Of a DNA stretch of 64,000 nt, positions 1 through 7,608 are shown in pieces (position 1 is the first letter of the stretch; each line of letters starts with the position of its first letter). The notes below the pieces were generated by a model. That model was not told the origin of the DNA and ran no database searches. It was given only the letters and a program-made list of their open reading frames with translations. Origin of the DNA: CAMTVQ01 sp947085255. GTDB taxonomy: Bacteria; Bacteroidota; Bacteroidia; Sphingobacteriales; Sphingobacteriaceae. Location of the stretch: contig CAMTVQ010000001.1 of assembly GCA_947085255.1 (NCBI GenBank), positions 496,001-560,000 of the forward strand, in the 5' to 3' direction. A program made the position numbers and the translations under genes.

Positions 1-1
1 A

Positions 2-733
2 GAATTACTGAATGGTATTAAACAATTTAGCGAACGTAGCGACATAGAAGACAAGAGTTTAGGCGCATTTTTGCAAGACGTAGCGCTGCTTACCGGCAAC
101 GAAGGAACCAATGCCGATAAAGATGATGCCGATACGGTTTCGTTAATGACGATACATACTTCTAAAGGATTGGAGTTTCCGCATGTGCACATTGTAGGGC
201 TGGAAGAAAATCTATTTCCTTCACAAATGTCGTTAGGCAGCAGGCAAGATTTAGAAGAAGAACGCCGCCTATTTTATGTTGCGGTAACACGTGCAGAAAG
301 TAAGTTAACCCTATCCTATGCACTAAGCAGGTACCGTTGGGGCAGTTTAACCAACTGCGAACCCAGCCGATTTATTGAAGAAATAGACAAACAATACTTA
401 AACATTAATTTTACCAATAGAACCAGTACAGCTCCAGTAAAAAGTTTTACCGACGAACGGAGTACCTATGCCGATAGTTTCCAAAAAACAACGGTTATTC
501 CTAAAAAACCAACTTTAGGCACAAAAGTACATGTGCCAACTGCTGATTTTCAGGCAGACGACTCTTCCTTAATTGTACAAGGCATGGAAGTAGAACACCA
601 GCGCTTTGGTTTTGGAAATGTAGCGGCATTGGACGGTAAAGGCGATGATATAAAAGCAACCATTCTGTTTAAAGAATTGGGCGAGAAGCAACTTTTACTT
701 AAATTCGCAAAACTTCGCATTATTAAAACCTAA
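2..733 (+). CDS. pcrA: UvrD/PcrA-family ATP-dependent DNA helicase, C-terminal part
   Basis: The gene enters from the left edge, so only the last ~243 codons are present and the true start lies outside the window. The frame is open from base 2. Superfamily 1 helicase motif V (TIHTSKGLEFPHVHIVGLEE) and motif VI (EEERRLFYVAVTRA) are clear. Both belong to domain 2A, where they contact DNA and ATP. The remaining ~110 residues are a variable tail ending in a small basic domain (GMEVEHQRFGFGNVAAL) typical of PcrA/UvrD, where it contacts RNA polymerase or DNA. The expected role is 3'-5' unwinding in nucleotide excision repair and clearance of recombination intermediates. A DUF4290 gene follows 35 nt downstream on the same strand. 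Confidence 0.9.
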   Translation, partial: ELLNGIKQFSERSDIEDKSLGAFLQDVALLTGNEGTNADKDDADTVSLMTIHTSKGLEFPHVHIVGLEENLFPSQMSLGSRQDLEEERRLFYVAVTRAESKLTLSYALSRYRWGSLTNCEPSRFIEEIDKQYLNINFTNRTSTAPVKSFTDERSTYADSFQKTTVIPKKPTLGTKVHVPTADFQADDSSLIVQGMEVEHQRFGFGNVAALDGKGDDIKATILFKELGEKQLLLKFAKLRIIKT

Positions 734-768
734 GTGTTCTATTTAATTGAACAATAACAACCCATTTA

Positions 769-1398
769 ATGGACTATAACAGTACCCGCCCTAAACTCAT
801 TCTATCAGAATACGGACGTAATGTGCAAATGATGGTAAAACACATCGTTACATTGCCCAACAGAGACGAACGCAATAAATATGCACAAGCGGTAATTGAG
901 TTGATGGGGCATTTAAATCCCCATTTACGCGACGTAGCCGACTTTAAGCACAAACTGTGGGATCACTTATTCATTATATCTGATTTCCAATTGGATGTAG
1001 ATAGCCCCTACCCTATACCAGGTCGCGAGCATTTTCAAACCAAACCGCAACCACTTGCCTATCCTGCCAAAAAAATTAAGTATAAACACTACGGCAAAAC
1101 AGTAGAGCTTTTGGTTGAAAAACTAAAACTAGAAACCGACCCTGAAAAACGGGAGGCTTTTGTAGCTACTATTGCCAATTTTATGAAAATGGCTTATGTA
1201 AACTGGAACAAAGACCACGTAAGCGATGAAACCATCATATCTGACTTAAAGATATATTTGGGTAGAGATGTAGCTATCAGCGAAGGATTGAGCTTAAATA
1301 AAGTAGATGCTCCACGAAATACCACCAACACAAATCGTGCGAAACACCACAAGAACATTAAGCAAAACAACCAAAAAAATAAAAAGAAAAGATATTAA
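769..1398 (+). CDS. DUF4290 family protein
   Basis: This 209-residue soluble protein has no signal peptide or membrane segment. The N-terminal block (MDYNSTRPKLILSEYGRNVQ, then the PNRDERNKYAQAVIELMGHLNPHLRD region) is the conserved part of DUF4290, a family known mainly from Bacteroidota and usually found directly before murA, as here. The last ~35 residues are a Lys/Asn-rich basic tail that may bind nucleic acid; this is inference from composition. Function is unknown. The gap to murA is 94 nt of low-complexity sequence with repeated CTAACTCCTAA-like words, so co-transcription is likely but not certain. Confidence 0.85.
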   Translation: MDYNSTRPKLILSEYGRNVQMMVKHIVTLPNRDERNKYAQAVIELMGHLNPHLRDVADFKHKLWDHLFIISDFQLDVDSPYPIPGREHFQTKPQPLAYPAKKIKYKHYGKTVELLVEKLKLETDPEKREAFVATIANFMKMAYVNWNKDHVSDETIISDLKIYLGRDVAISEGLSLNKVDAPRNTTNTNRAKHHKNIKQNNQKNKKKRY

Positions 1399-1492
1399 AA
1401 TAGGTGAAAGGAGTAAAAGATAAGGAGCAAGGGGTAATAAAATAATTTCCTAACTCCTAATTACTAACTCCTAACCCCTTAATTCCTAATTT

Positions 1493-2788
1493 ATGAATGC
1501 ATTTGAAATTATAGGTGGCAAGCAACTAAAAGGAGAAATAACTCCACAAGGTGCTAAAAACGAAGCTCTACAAATACTATCTGCAGTATTACTTACTGCC
1601 GAAAAAGTAACCATCAGCAATATTCCTGATATTATTGACGTAAATAAACTGATTGATTTATTACGTGCTATGGGCGTAGCTGTAGAGCGTCTTTCTAAAG
1701 ACACGTACACTTTTCAAGCTACCCATATCGATTTACCCTATCTTGAATCGGAAGAATTTAAACAAAAAGGGGGAAGTCTGCGCGGCTCTATAATGGTAGC
1801 CGGACCAATGCTATCGCGTTTTGGTAAAGCTTTTATGCCCAAGCCAGGTGGAGATAAAATTGGTCGCCGCCGTTTAGATACGCATATTATTGGTTTTCAG
1901 AAATTAGGTGCTACCTACAACGAAGGTATCCTTGATGCACCTAAAAATGGTAAACTGAAAGGCGCATATATGCTATTGGATGAAGCTTCGGTAACTGGTA
2001 CTGCTAATATCGTAATGGCTGCTGTATTAGCAGAAGGAACTACCAGTATTTACAATGCCGCTTGCGAGCCTTATTTACAGCAATTATGTAAAATGCTAAA
2101 CCGCATGGGTGCAAAAGTTAGCGGCATTGGCTCTAATTTATTAACGATTGAAGGAGTAGATAAACTAAAGGGAACAGAACACCGCATGCTACCCGACATG
2201 ATTGAAATTGGCAGTTTTATTGGCTTAGCAGCCATGACACAGTCGGAAATTACAATCAAAAATGTGTGTTACGATGAGTTAGGTGTTATACCTGATGTAT
2301 TTGCCCGCTTAGGTATCAAATTTGAGCGCCGAGGCGATGATATTTATGTACCTGCACAAGAGGTATATGAAATCGACACCTTTTTGGATGGCTCTATCCT
2401 TACTGTTGCAGATGCGCCTTGGCCAGGCTTTACCCCCGATTTACTGAGTATCGTATTGGTAATTGCTACACAGGCCAAAGGCAGTGTGCTCATTCACCAA
2501 AAAATGTTCGAAAGCCGTTTATTTTTTGTAGATAAATTAATTGATATGGGCGCACAAATTATTCTTTGCGACCCTCACCGCGCCAATGTAATTGGCTTGG
2601 GCAGAACTCACTCGCTAAGAGGTATTTCTATGACCTCTCCAGATATACGTGCAGGGGTTTCTTTGCTAATTGCCGCCTTAAGTGCCAAAGGAAAATCTAC
2701 GATTTACAATATCGAACAAATAGATAGAGGTTACCAAGATATTGATGTACGCTTGCAAGCTTTAGGGGCGGATATTAAGCGGTTGTGA
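1493..2788 (+). CDS. murA: UDP-N-acetylglucosamine 1-carboxyvinyltransferase (MurA)
   Basis: MurA catalyses the first committed step of peptidoglycan synthesis, transferring enolpyruvate from PEP to UDP-GlcNAc in the cytoplasm. The 431-residue length fits the family. The substrate-binding KNEAL motif is at residues 22-26 and the catalytic loop is PKPGGDKIGRRRLDTH. In E. coli this loop reads PGGCxIG, with Cys115 as the general acid and fosfomycin target; here residue 121 is Asp. The same natural Cys-to-Asp change in mycobacterial and chlamydial MurA leaves activity intact but abolishes fosfomycin alkylation, so intrinsic fosfomycin resistance is inferred. Starting at this ATG places GGKQLKGEITPQGAKNEA at the usual N-terminus. 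Confidence 0.95.
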   Translation: MNAFEIIGGKQLKGEITPQGAKNEALQILSAVLLTAEKVTISNIPDIIDVNKLIDLLRAMGVAVERLSKDTYTFQATHIDLPYLESEEFKQKGGSLRGSIMVAGPMLSRFGKAFMPKPGGDKIGRRRLDTHIIGFQKLGATYNEGILDAPKNGKLKGAYMLLDEASVTGTANIVMAAVLAEGTTSIYNAACEPYLQQLCKMLNRMGAKVSGIGSNLLTIEGVDKLKGTEHRMLPDMIEIGSFIGLAAMTQSEITIKNVCYDELGVIPDVFARLGIKFERRGDDIYVPAQEVYEIDTFLDGSILTVADAPWPGFTPDLLSIVLVIATQAKGSVLIHQKMFESRLFFVDKLIDMGAQIILCDPHRANVIGLGRTHSLRGISMTSPDIRAGVSLLIAALSAKGKSTIYNIEQIDRGYQDIDVRLQALGADIKRL

Positions 2789-2906
2789 TAGTCCAAATTG
2801 GGTTTAGACAATTTTAATATTTAATGAGTTATCATCAATTAATAACATGCTTGCAACCATAATTAATTCTAAATTAGTACTATTTTAAGCCGATCACTAA
2901 AATCCT

Positions 2907-5645
2907 ATGAAAAACTTAAACTACTTTACCTTAATCTTAGTAGTAATCCTTTGCAGCAGCAAGTACTTAATAGCCCAATCACCTACCCTTTGGGGAGTAA
3001 CCACCAAAGGTGGTACTGATGGCAATGGTAATATATTTAGCATTTCTACTGCTACTGCTAGTATTACCAATAACTTTATTTTTACTAGTGATATTACGGG
3101 CTGTTACGTACAATACACACAACTCTGTGAAGCTAATAATGGTAAAATATACGGATTAGCAAGTGGTTGTGGTACACATTTCACTGGTGTATTATTTGAA
3201 TATGACCCCAGCACTAGTATCTATACAAAAAAAATAGACTTCAAAGACACTACCATGGGTAGCAATCCTAATGGTAGCCTCATAAAGGCAACTAATGGCA
3301 AGCTGTATGGGATGACACTTCATGGTGGTTCAAAAAACGATGGTGTCTTATTTGAATATGACCCTAGTGCAAATACCTACACCAAAAAGTTTGATTTTGA
3401 TGCTAAGTCAACTGGATGCAATCCTTACGGTAGCCTAGTAGAAGCCACTAACGGCAAACTGTATGGAATGACATTTAGTGGAGGAACAGAATACTATGGT
3501 GTATTATTTGAATATGACCTTAATACAAGTATCTATACAAAAAAAATAGATTTTGATGGCACGGACAAAGGACGTTTTCCTACTGGTACACTCCTGCAAG
3601 CCAACAACGGTAAATTGTATGGAGTGACGGCAAGCGGTGGAGCAAATGGCAATGGCGTATTATTTGAATTTGACCCGAATACGAACACATATATCAAAAA
3701 GTTAGATTTTAATGGAACAAATAATGGGAGCTATCCAAATGGTAATCTTATTCAAGTCAGCAACGGAAAGCTATATGGATTAGCAAACAGTGGCGGCACA
3801 AAAAACTATGGCGTATTATTTGAGTATGACACAAATACTGATACCTATACGAAGAAAATGGATTTTGATGACACAAATAAGGGTAGAAATCCTATTGGGA
3901 GCCTCATACAAGCAACTAATGGCAAGCTGTATGGAATGGCAAATGGAGGCAAGAATAACAATGGTGTTATTTTTGAATATAACCTGAGCACAAATACTTA
4001 TATCAAAAAGTTGGATTTTGATGGAGAAACCAAAGGGCGTAATCCTTATGGTAGTTTTATGCAAGCAAGCAATGGTAAGTTGTATGGTATGACTAATGCT
4101 GGTGGCATTAATGACTATGGTGTATTATTTGAATACAATATTAACACGGATATTTATACCAAAAAAATGGATTTTAGCGGCTTCGCTGGTAGCAATCCAA
4201 CTGGTAGTCTCACATTAGCAAGCAATGGAATGCTGTATGGCATGACAAATGATGGTGGCCCTTACAATTATGGCATATTGTATGAATACAACTCTAACAC
4301 AGGCATATACCGCAAGAAGATGGACTTTGATGCCATTTCTGGCAGTAACCCCCCTGGCAACTTTGTAAAAGCAAACAATAGCAAACTATATGCTATGACC
4401 AATAGTGGTGGCTCAAATGCCTTAGGCGTATTATTTGAATATGACCCTAATACAAATATTTATACCAAGAAAATAGATTTTGATAAAATAAATACCGGTC
4501 GATACCCTCTGGGTAGTCTCATACAAGCAACTAATGGCAAATTGTATGGAATGACGTATGGTGGTGGCATAAACAATGTTGGTGTATTATTTGAGTATAA
4601 CCTAATTACAAATACATTTACTAAGAAGTTAGATTTCGATGGTACAGATAAAGGCAGTTATCCTTATGCAAACCTTATACAAGCGAACAATGGCAAGATA
4701 TATGGAATGACTGCTCTTGGCGGATTAAATGACTTGGGTATATTATTTGAATATGAACCAACTATTGGTTTATTTATCAAAAAGATAGATTTTGATGGTG
4801 TAACTAAAGGTAGTAATCCTATTGGTAGCCTTATGCAAGCTAGCAATGACAAGCTGTATGGAATGACTTATTATGGTGGTACAACCAACAATGGCGTATT
4901 ATTTGAATATGAACCAACTATAGGTTTGTTTACCAAAATATTGGACTTTAATGGCATTAATGGGAAAAATCCTAGTGTAGGTGCTTTACTTGAAGTAAAG
5001 CCTTGCCTTCCTAACACCAGGTCTATTAATGTTGTAGCTTGCAATAACTATGTATTTAATAGTCGAATTTTAACTGCTAGTGGCGTGTACACAGATACGC
5101 TAAGCAATATATGTGAAGAGGATAGTATCATCACCTTAAACCTTACCATAAATACTGTTGATGCTGACATTATAATTAATGACAAAACACTTTCTGCTAC
5201 AGCAATAGGCGCAGCATATCAGTGGTATGATTGTACACTTCAACAAGTTATAGCTAAAGAAATAAACAAAGATTACACACCTAAGAATTCGGGTAATTAT
5301 GCGGTAATAGTCACTCAAAATAATTGTACCGACACAAGTAATTGTGTAAGTGTAATCAGTACAAAAGTAAACCAACTGGAATCTATTCAAAATCTGCAAT
5401 TATACCCCAACCCCACACCAGGCAATAGCACACTTACTTATACATTGATGGAAAGCAGTACTATTAGCCTAGAGATATACAATATATTTGGAATATTGGT
5501 CCAAAAAATACAAAAAAGCGAAAAACAAGGAGCTGGTGAATATCAACTGAATATGAATATTGATTTACCTTCTGCAACGTATTGGTTAAGAATACAAACG
5601 AACAAAGGTGTAACCACTCATCCATTTGTATTACTAAGAGAATAA
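2907..5645 (+). CDS. secreted GloVer-type tandem-repeat protein with T9SS sorting domain
   Basis: The 912-residue protein begins with a signal peptide (MKNLNYFTLILVVILCSSKY, cleavage near AQ24). Residues ~72-691 are twelve near-identical 51-52-residue repeats of the form NGKLYGMT-GG-GVLFEYDPNT-YTKKIDFDG-G-NP-G, which match the Gly/Leu/Val-rich 'GloVer' choice-of-anchor repeats and should fold as a beta-propeller or solenoid. Residues ~700-815 form a Cys-containing Ig-like segment (TLSATAIGAAYQWYDC). The last ~80 residues (LQLYPNPTPGNSTLTY to the C-terminal FVLLRE) are a type A T9SS sorting domain. The protein is therefore expected to cross the outer membrane and attach to the surface or be released. 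Its ligand is unknown. It is monocistronic, with a hairpin 48 nt after the stop. Confidence 0.85.
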   Translation: MKNLNYFTLILVVILCSSKYLIAQSPTLWGVTTKGGTDGNGNIFSISTATASITNNFIFTSDITGCYVQYTQLCEANNGKIYGLASGCGTHFTGVLFEYDPSTSIYTKKIDFKDTTMGSNPNGSLIKATNGKLYGMTLHGGSKNDGVLFEYDPSANTYTKKFDFDAKSTGCNPYGSLVEATNGKLYGMTFSGGTEYYGVLFEYDLNTSIYTKKIDFDGTDKGRFPTGTLLQANNGKLYGVTASGGANGNGVLFEFDPNTNTYIKKLDFNGTNNGSYPNGNLIQVSNGKLYGLANSGGTKNYGVLFEYDTNTDTYTKKMDFDDTNKGRNPIGSLIQATNGKLYGMANGGKNNNGVIFEYNLSTNTYIKKLDFDGETKGRNPYGSFMQASNGKLYGMTNAGGINDYGVLFEYNINTDIYTKKMDFSGFAGSNPTGSLTLASNGMLYGMTNDGGPYNYGILYEYNSNTGIYRKKMDFDAISGSNPPGNFVKANNSKLYAMTNSGGSNALGVLFEYDPNTNIYTKKIDFDKINTGRYPLGSLIQATNGKLYGMTYGGGINNVGVLFEYNLITNTFTKKLDFDGTDKGSYPYANLIQANNGKIYGMTALGGLNDLGILFEYEPTIGLFIKKIDFDGVTKGSNPIGSLMQASNDKLYGMTYYGGTTNNGVLFEYEPTIGLFTKILDFNGINGKNPSVGALLEVKPCLPNTRSINVVACNNYVFNSRILTASGVYTDTLSNICEEDSIITLNLTINTVDADIIINDKTLSATAIGAAYQWYDCTLQQVIAKEINKDYTPKNSGNYAVIVTQNNCTDTSNCVSVISTKVNQLESIQNLQLYPNPTPGNSTLTYTLMESSTISLEIYNIFGILVQKIQKSEKQGAGEYQLNMNIDLPSATYWLRIQTNKGVTTHPFVLLRE
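3120..4979 (+). repeat. 12 in-frame tandem repeats of ~153-156 bp
   Basis: These are the DNA repeats encoding GloVer units 1-12. Units 6, 7 and 8 are one codon shorter (51 residues) and the rest have 52. Recurrent words such as GGCGTATTATTTGAATATGA and AATGGCAAGCTGTATGGAATG-like stretches are shared between units, so unit gain or loss by recombination is plausible. Confidence 0.85.
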
Positions 5646-5692
5646 AGACTATAAGCAGGTATAATTAAACAAACAAGCTACGAATGAGTATG

Positions 5693-5723
5693 ATCATCCA
5701 AACGATTTAATCGTTTGGATGAT
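5693..5723. terminator. bidirectional hairpin, no T-tract
   Basis: A perfect 14-bp stem (5693-5706 with 5710-5723, arm ATCATCCAAACGAT) has a 3-nt loop. It lies between two convergent genes, 48 nt after one stop and 66 nt before the other. Neither side has a run of T, so it is either a weak intrinsic terminator for both strands or an RNA 3'-end stabiliser. Confidence 0.55.
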
Positions 5724-5788
5724 TATTGAAAAAGACTTATCAATGCTTGAGACAGCTGTTAAGGAAATATACGACGCACTGTTGTAAT

Positions 5789-6550
5789 CTAAATCTCCAA
5801 CTTCATCCCATCATACGCTATCCGAATATGCTTAGGCAATTCGGCTTCCAGCTCGGCATGAGTACCAATTTGGTGGCTTAGATGAGTAAAATACGTTTTT
5901 TCTGCGCCTAGTTCTTCTGCCATAGCTATGGCTTCTTCCAATGTAAAATGCGAAAGATGTTTTTCGCGGCGCAAGGCATTTAAAACTAAAATTTTACTGC
6001 CTTTTACTTTTTCTTTTTCGTCAGGGGTAATGAATTTGGCATCGGTAATGTAGCTAAAATCATTTATCCTAAAGCCTAGCACTGGCAACAAGTGATGCAT
6101 TACCTCTATGGGAGTAAATTTGATAGTACCAATAGTAAAAGGGGTTAAATCCAAATCCATTAATTGTACTTTGGGGATACCTGGATATTGTATGTCTGAA
6201 AAAATATAAGCAAACTCTCGCTTTATAGCCGCTTGTACGCGCTCAACAGCATATATAGGCATATCACTTTGTTGCTTAAAATTAAAGGCGCGCACATCGT
6301 CTAAGCCGGCAATATGGTCTTTGTGTTCGTGGGTAAATACAATAGCATCGAGCTTTTGCACTTTTTCGCGCAGCATTTGATACCTAAAATCCGGACCCGA
6401 ATCAATTACAACTGCGGTATTTTCATCTTCTATCAATATAGAAGTACGCAAACGTTTGTCGCGACTATCGGTAGATATGCAGATGGAACAATCACAAGCT
6501 ATAACGGGTACACCTTGCGAAGTTCCTGTGCCTAAAAAGGTAACGATCAC
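5789..6550 (-). CDS. MBL-fold metallohydrolase, PhnP-like phosphodiesterase family
   Basis: The 253-residue cytoplasmic protein carries the metallo-beta-lactamase Zn motif HEHKDHIAGLDD near residue 78. It also has an N-terminal CDCSICIST cluster and the opening FLGTGTSQGVPV, both typical of the PhnP/phosphoribosyl cyclic phosphodiesterase branch, which hydrolyses cyclic phosphodiesters using two metal ions. The substrate is not known here; no phn genes are nearby. The start is a GTG at 6550: it overlaps the upstream gene's stop as GTGA and puts the conserved opening at residue 2. The preceding 90-residue gene is translationally coupled to it. Confidence 0.85.
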   Translation of the reverse strand: MIVTFLGTGTSQGVPVIACDCSICISTDSRDKRLRTSILIEDENTAVVIDSGPDFRYQMLREKVQKLDAIVFTHEHKDHIAGLDDVRAFNFKQQSDMPIYAVERVQAAIKREFAYIFSDIQYPGIPKVQLMDLDLTPFTIGTIKFTPIEVMHHLLPVLGFRINDFSYITDAKFITPDEKEKVKGSKILVLNALRREKHLSHFTLEEAIAMAEELGAEKTYFTHLSHQIGTHAELEAELPKHIRIAYDGMKLEI

Positions 6551-6819
6551 AGTTGTAGTTTAGTTTGTTTTAAACTCTGATAAAACATTTTTTCGCGTTC
6601 ATTAAGCAAGCTCTCATCCACCTCTACCATCATTAAGATTTCAGCAAGGGCTGTTATCTTGTTTTCTAAGGTAGCAAACTTATTGACTACCACCACACGC
6701 GAATTTTCTAATACACAAGCACTCGATTTAAAATTACCTTTCTCGAAACGCACTTTATACTGTGCGGATTCAAATACTTCTTGTAATTTATCTAAGGATG
6801 ATTGTGTAGGTTTTAACAT
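6547..6819 (-). CDS. conserved hypothetical protein, 90 aa
   Basis: This small soluble protein has no signal peptide or membrane segment. The pattern VRFEKGNFKSSACVLENSRV followed by VVVNKFATLENKITALAEIL matches an uncharacterised Bacteroidota family, from memory of similar small proteins rather than a search. Its stop overlaps the start of the MBL hydrolase by 4 nt, so the two proteins are probably made together. No function can be assigned. A terminator just upstream separates it from the lolA-like gene. Confidence 0.75.
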   Translation of the reverse strand: MLKPTQSSLDKLQEVFESAQYKVRFEKGNFKSSACVLENSRVVVVNKFATLENKITALAEILMMVEVDESLLNEREKMFYQSLKQTKLQL

Positions 6820-6857
6820 CGTTTATTGAGCAATTGCTTCAGGCAAATAATTTAGTC

Positions 6858-6886
6858 AAAAAAAAGCCCCCAGCCTAAGGCTGGGG
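6858..6886 (-). terminator. rho-independent terminator of the lolA-like gene
   Basis: Read on the minus strand, an 8-bp GC-rich stem (CCCCAGCC / GGCTGGGG, loop of 3) is followed by a run of eight T. It begins 5 nt after the stop of the lolA-like gene and should end the mpl-ftsK-lolA transcript. Confidence 0.85.
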
Positions 6887-6891
6887 ATAGG

Positions 6892-7578
6892 TTATCGTAA
6901 GTCAATTACATCAACTCCTGGATATTTCTTTTTATCAAATGTAAAAAACTGATCATCTACCTTAGGATTGGCTGTCATGTTTTTTACCGAATAATTATAG
7001 CGGTTGCCGTTTTTCTCAAACAACTTTATTTCCACCAATTGCTTTAGTGTTTTATCAATAATTAAACGTGCCTTAAAAATATTTTTAGTCTTATTAGTAG
7101 GTGTAAGCTCAATTACTTGGCACATTTTACCTTTTATATTTTTTTCTTCTACAAAAATATAAGAATACCCTTTTTCGTAAATGGTAAAAATTTGCGCTGG
7201 ATTAATAGCGTCATCTCCAGTTTCTACCACATTTACTTGTACTTCCTTAGCATCTTTTAAATACGTCCAAGTACTTTTTCCGTCGCTAATAATTTCTTGC
7301 TTATTTAAATCAATCTTGTATTTATTACCAGATGGTTTTACAAATAAAATACCCGTGTAGCTATCGGTTGTTTTTTCGGCAGTATTTTCTAAGGTAAAGG
7401 TAAATTCAGCCTTTATTACGTTGTACGATTTGTATTTTTTGCTTACTCCTGCCAAAATATCTTTGGCTTTTTTGTCAGCAATTTTATCGGAAGGATTGTT
7501 CTTTTTCCCCTTCTGAGCATCTGCTGTACTTAAAAAACCACCAAGAAAAAAAGCGAGTAATAGAATTACCTTATTCAT
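6892..7578 (-). CDS. LolA-like outer-membrane lipoprotein carrier protein
   Basis: The 228-residue protein has a signal peptide (MNKVILLLAFFLGGFLSTADAQ) and a single LolA-type half-barrel domain from residue ~35 to the end. Typical elements are KYKSYNVIKAEFTFTLEN, YTGILFVKPSGNKYKID, SDGKSTWTYLKDAKEVQVN and a final KKYPGVDVIDLR. LolA-fold proteins shield the acyl chains of lipoproteins in the periplasm. Bacteroidota commonly have such a gene directly after ftsK, as here with a 30-nt gap, so co-transcription with ftsK is likely. A strong terminator follows. Whether it acts on all lipoproteins or on a special client is not visible from the sequence. Confidence 0.82.
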   Translation of the reverse strand: MNKVILLLAFFLGGFLSTADAQKGKKNNPSDKIADKKAKDILAGVSKKYKSYNVIKAEFTFTLENTAEKTTDSYTGILFVKPSGNKYKIDLNKQEIISDGKSTWTYLKDAKEVQVNVVETGDDAINPAQIFTIYEKGYSYIFVEEKNIKGKMCQVIELTPTNKTKNIFKARLIIDKTLKQLVEIKLFEKNGNRYNYSVKNMTANPKVDDQFFTFDKKKYPGVDVIDLR

Positions 7579-7608
7579 GCGTATCTTATTTCTTTATTAA
7601 ACACAAAG

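Noticed and set aside
3120..4979. CRISPR array or minisatellite
   Set aside because: The ~155-bp units are in frame, encode a known repeat type and have no spacers.
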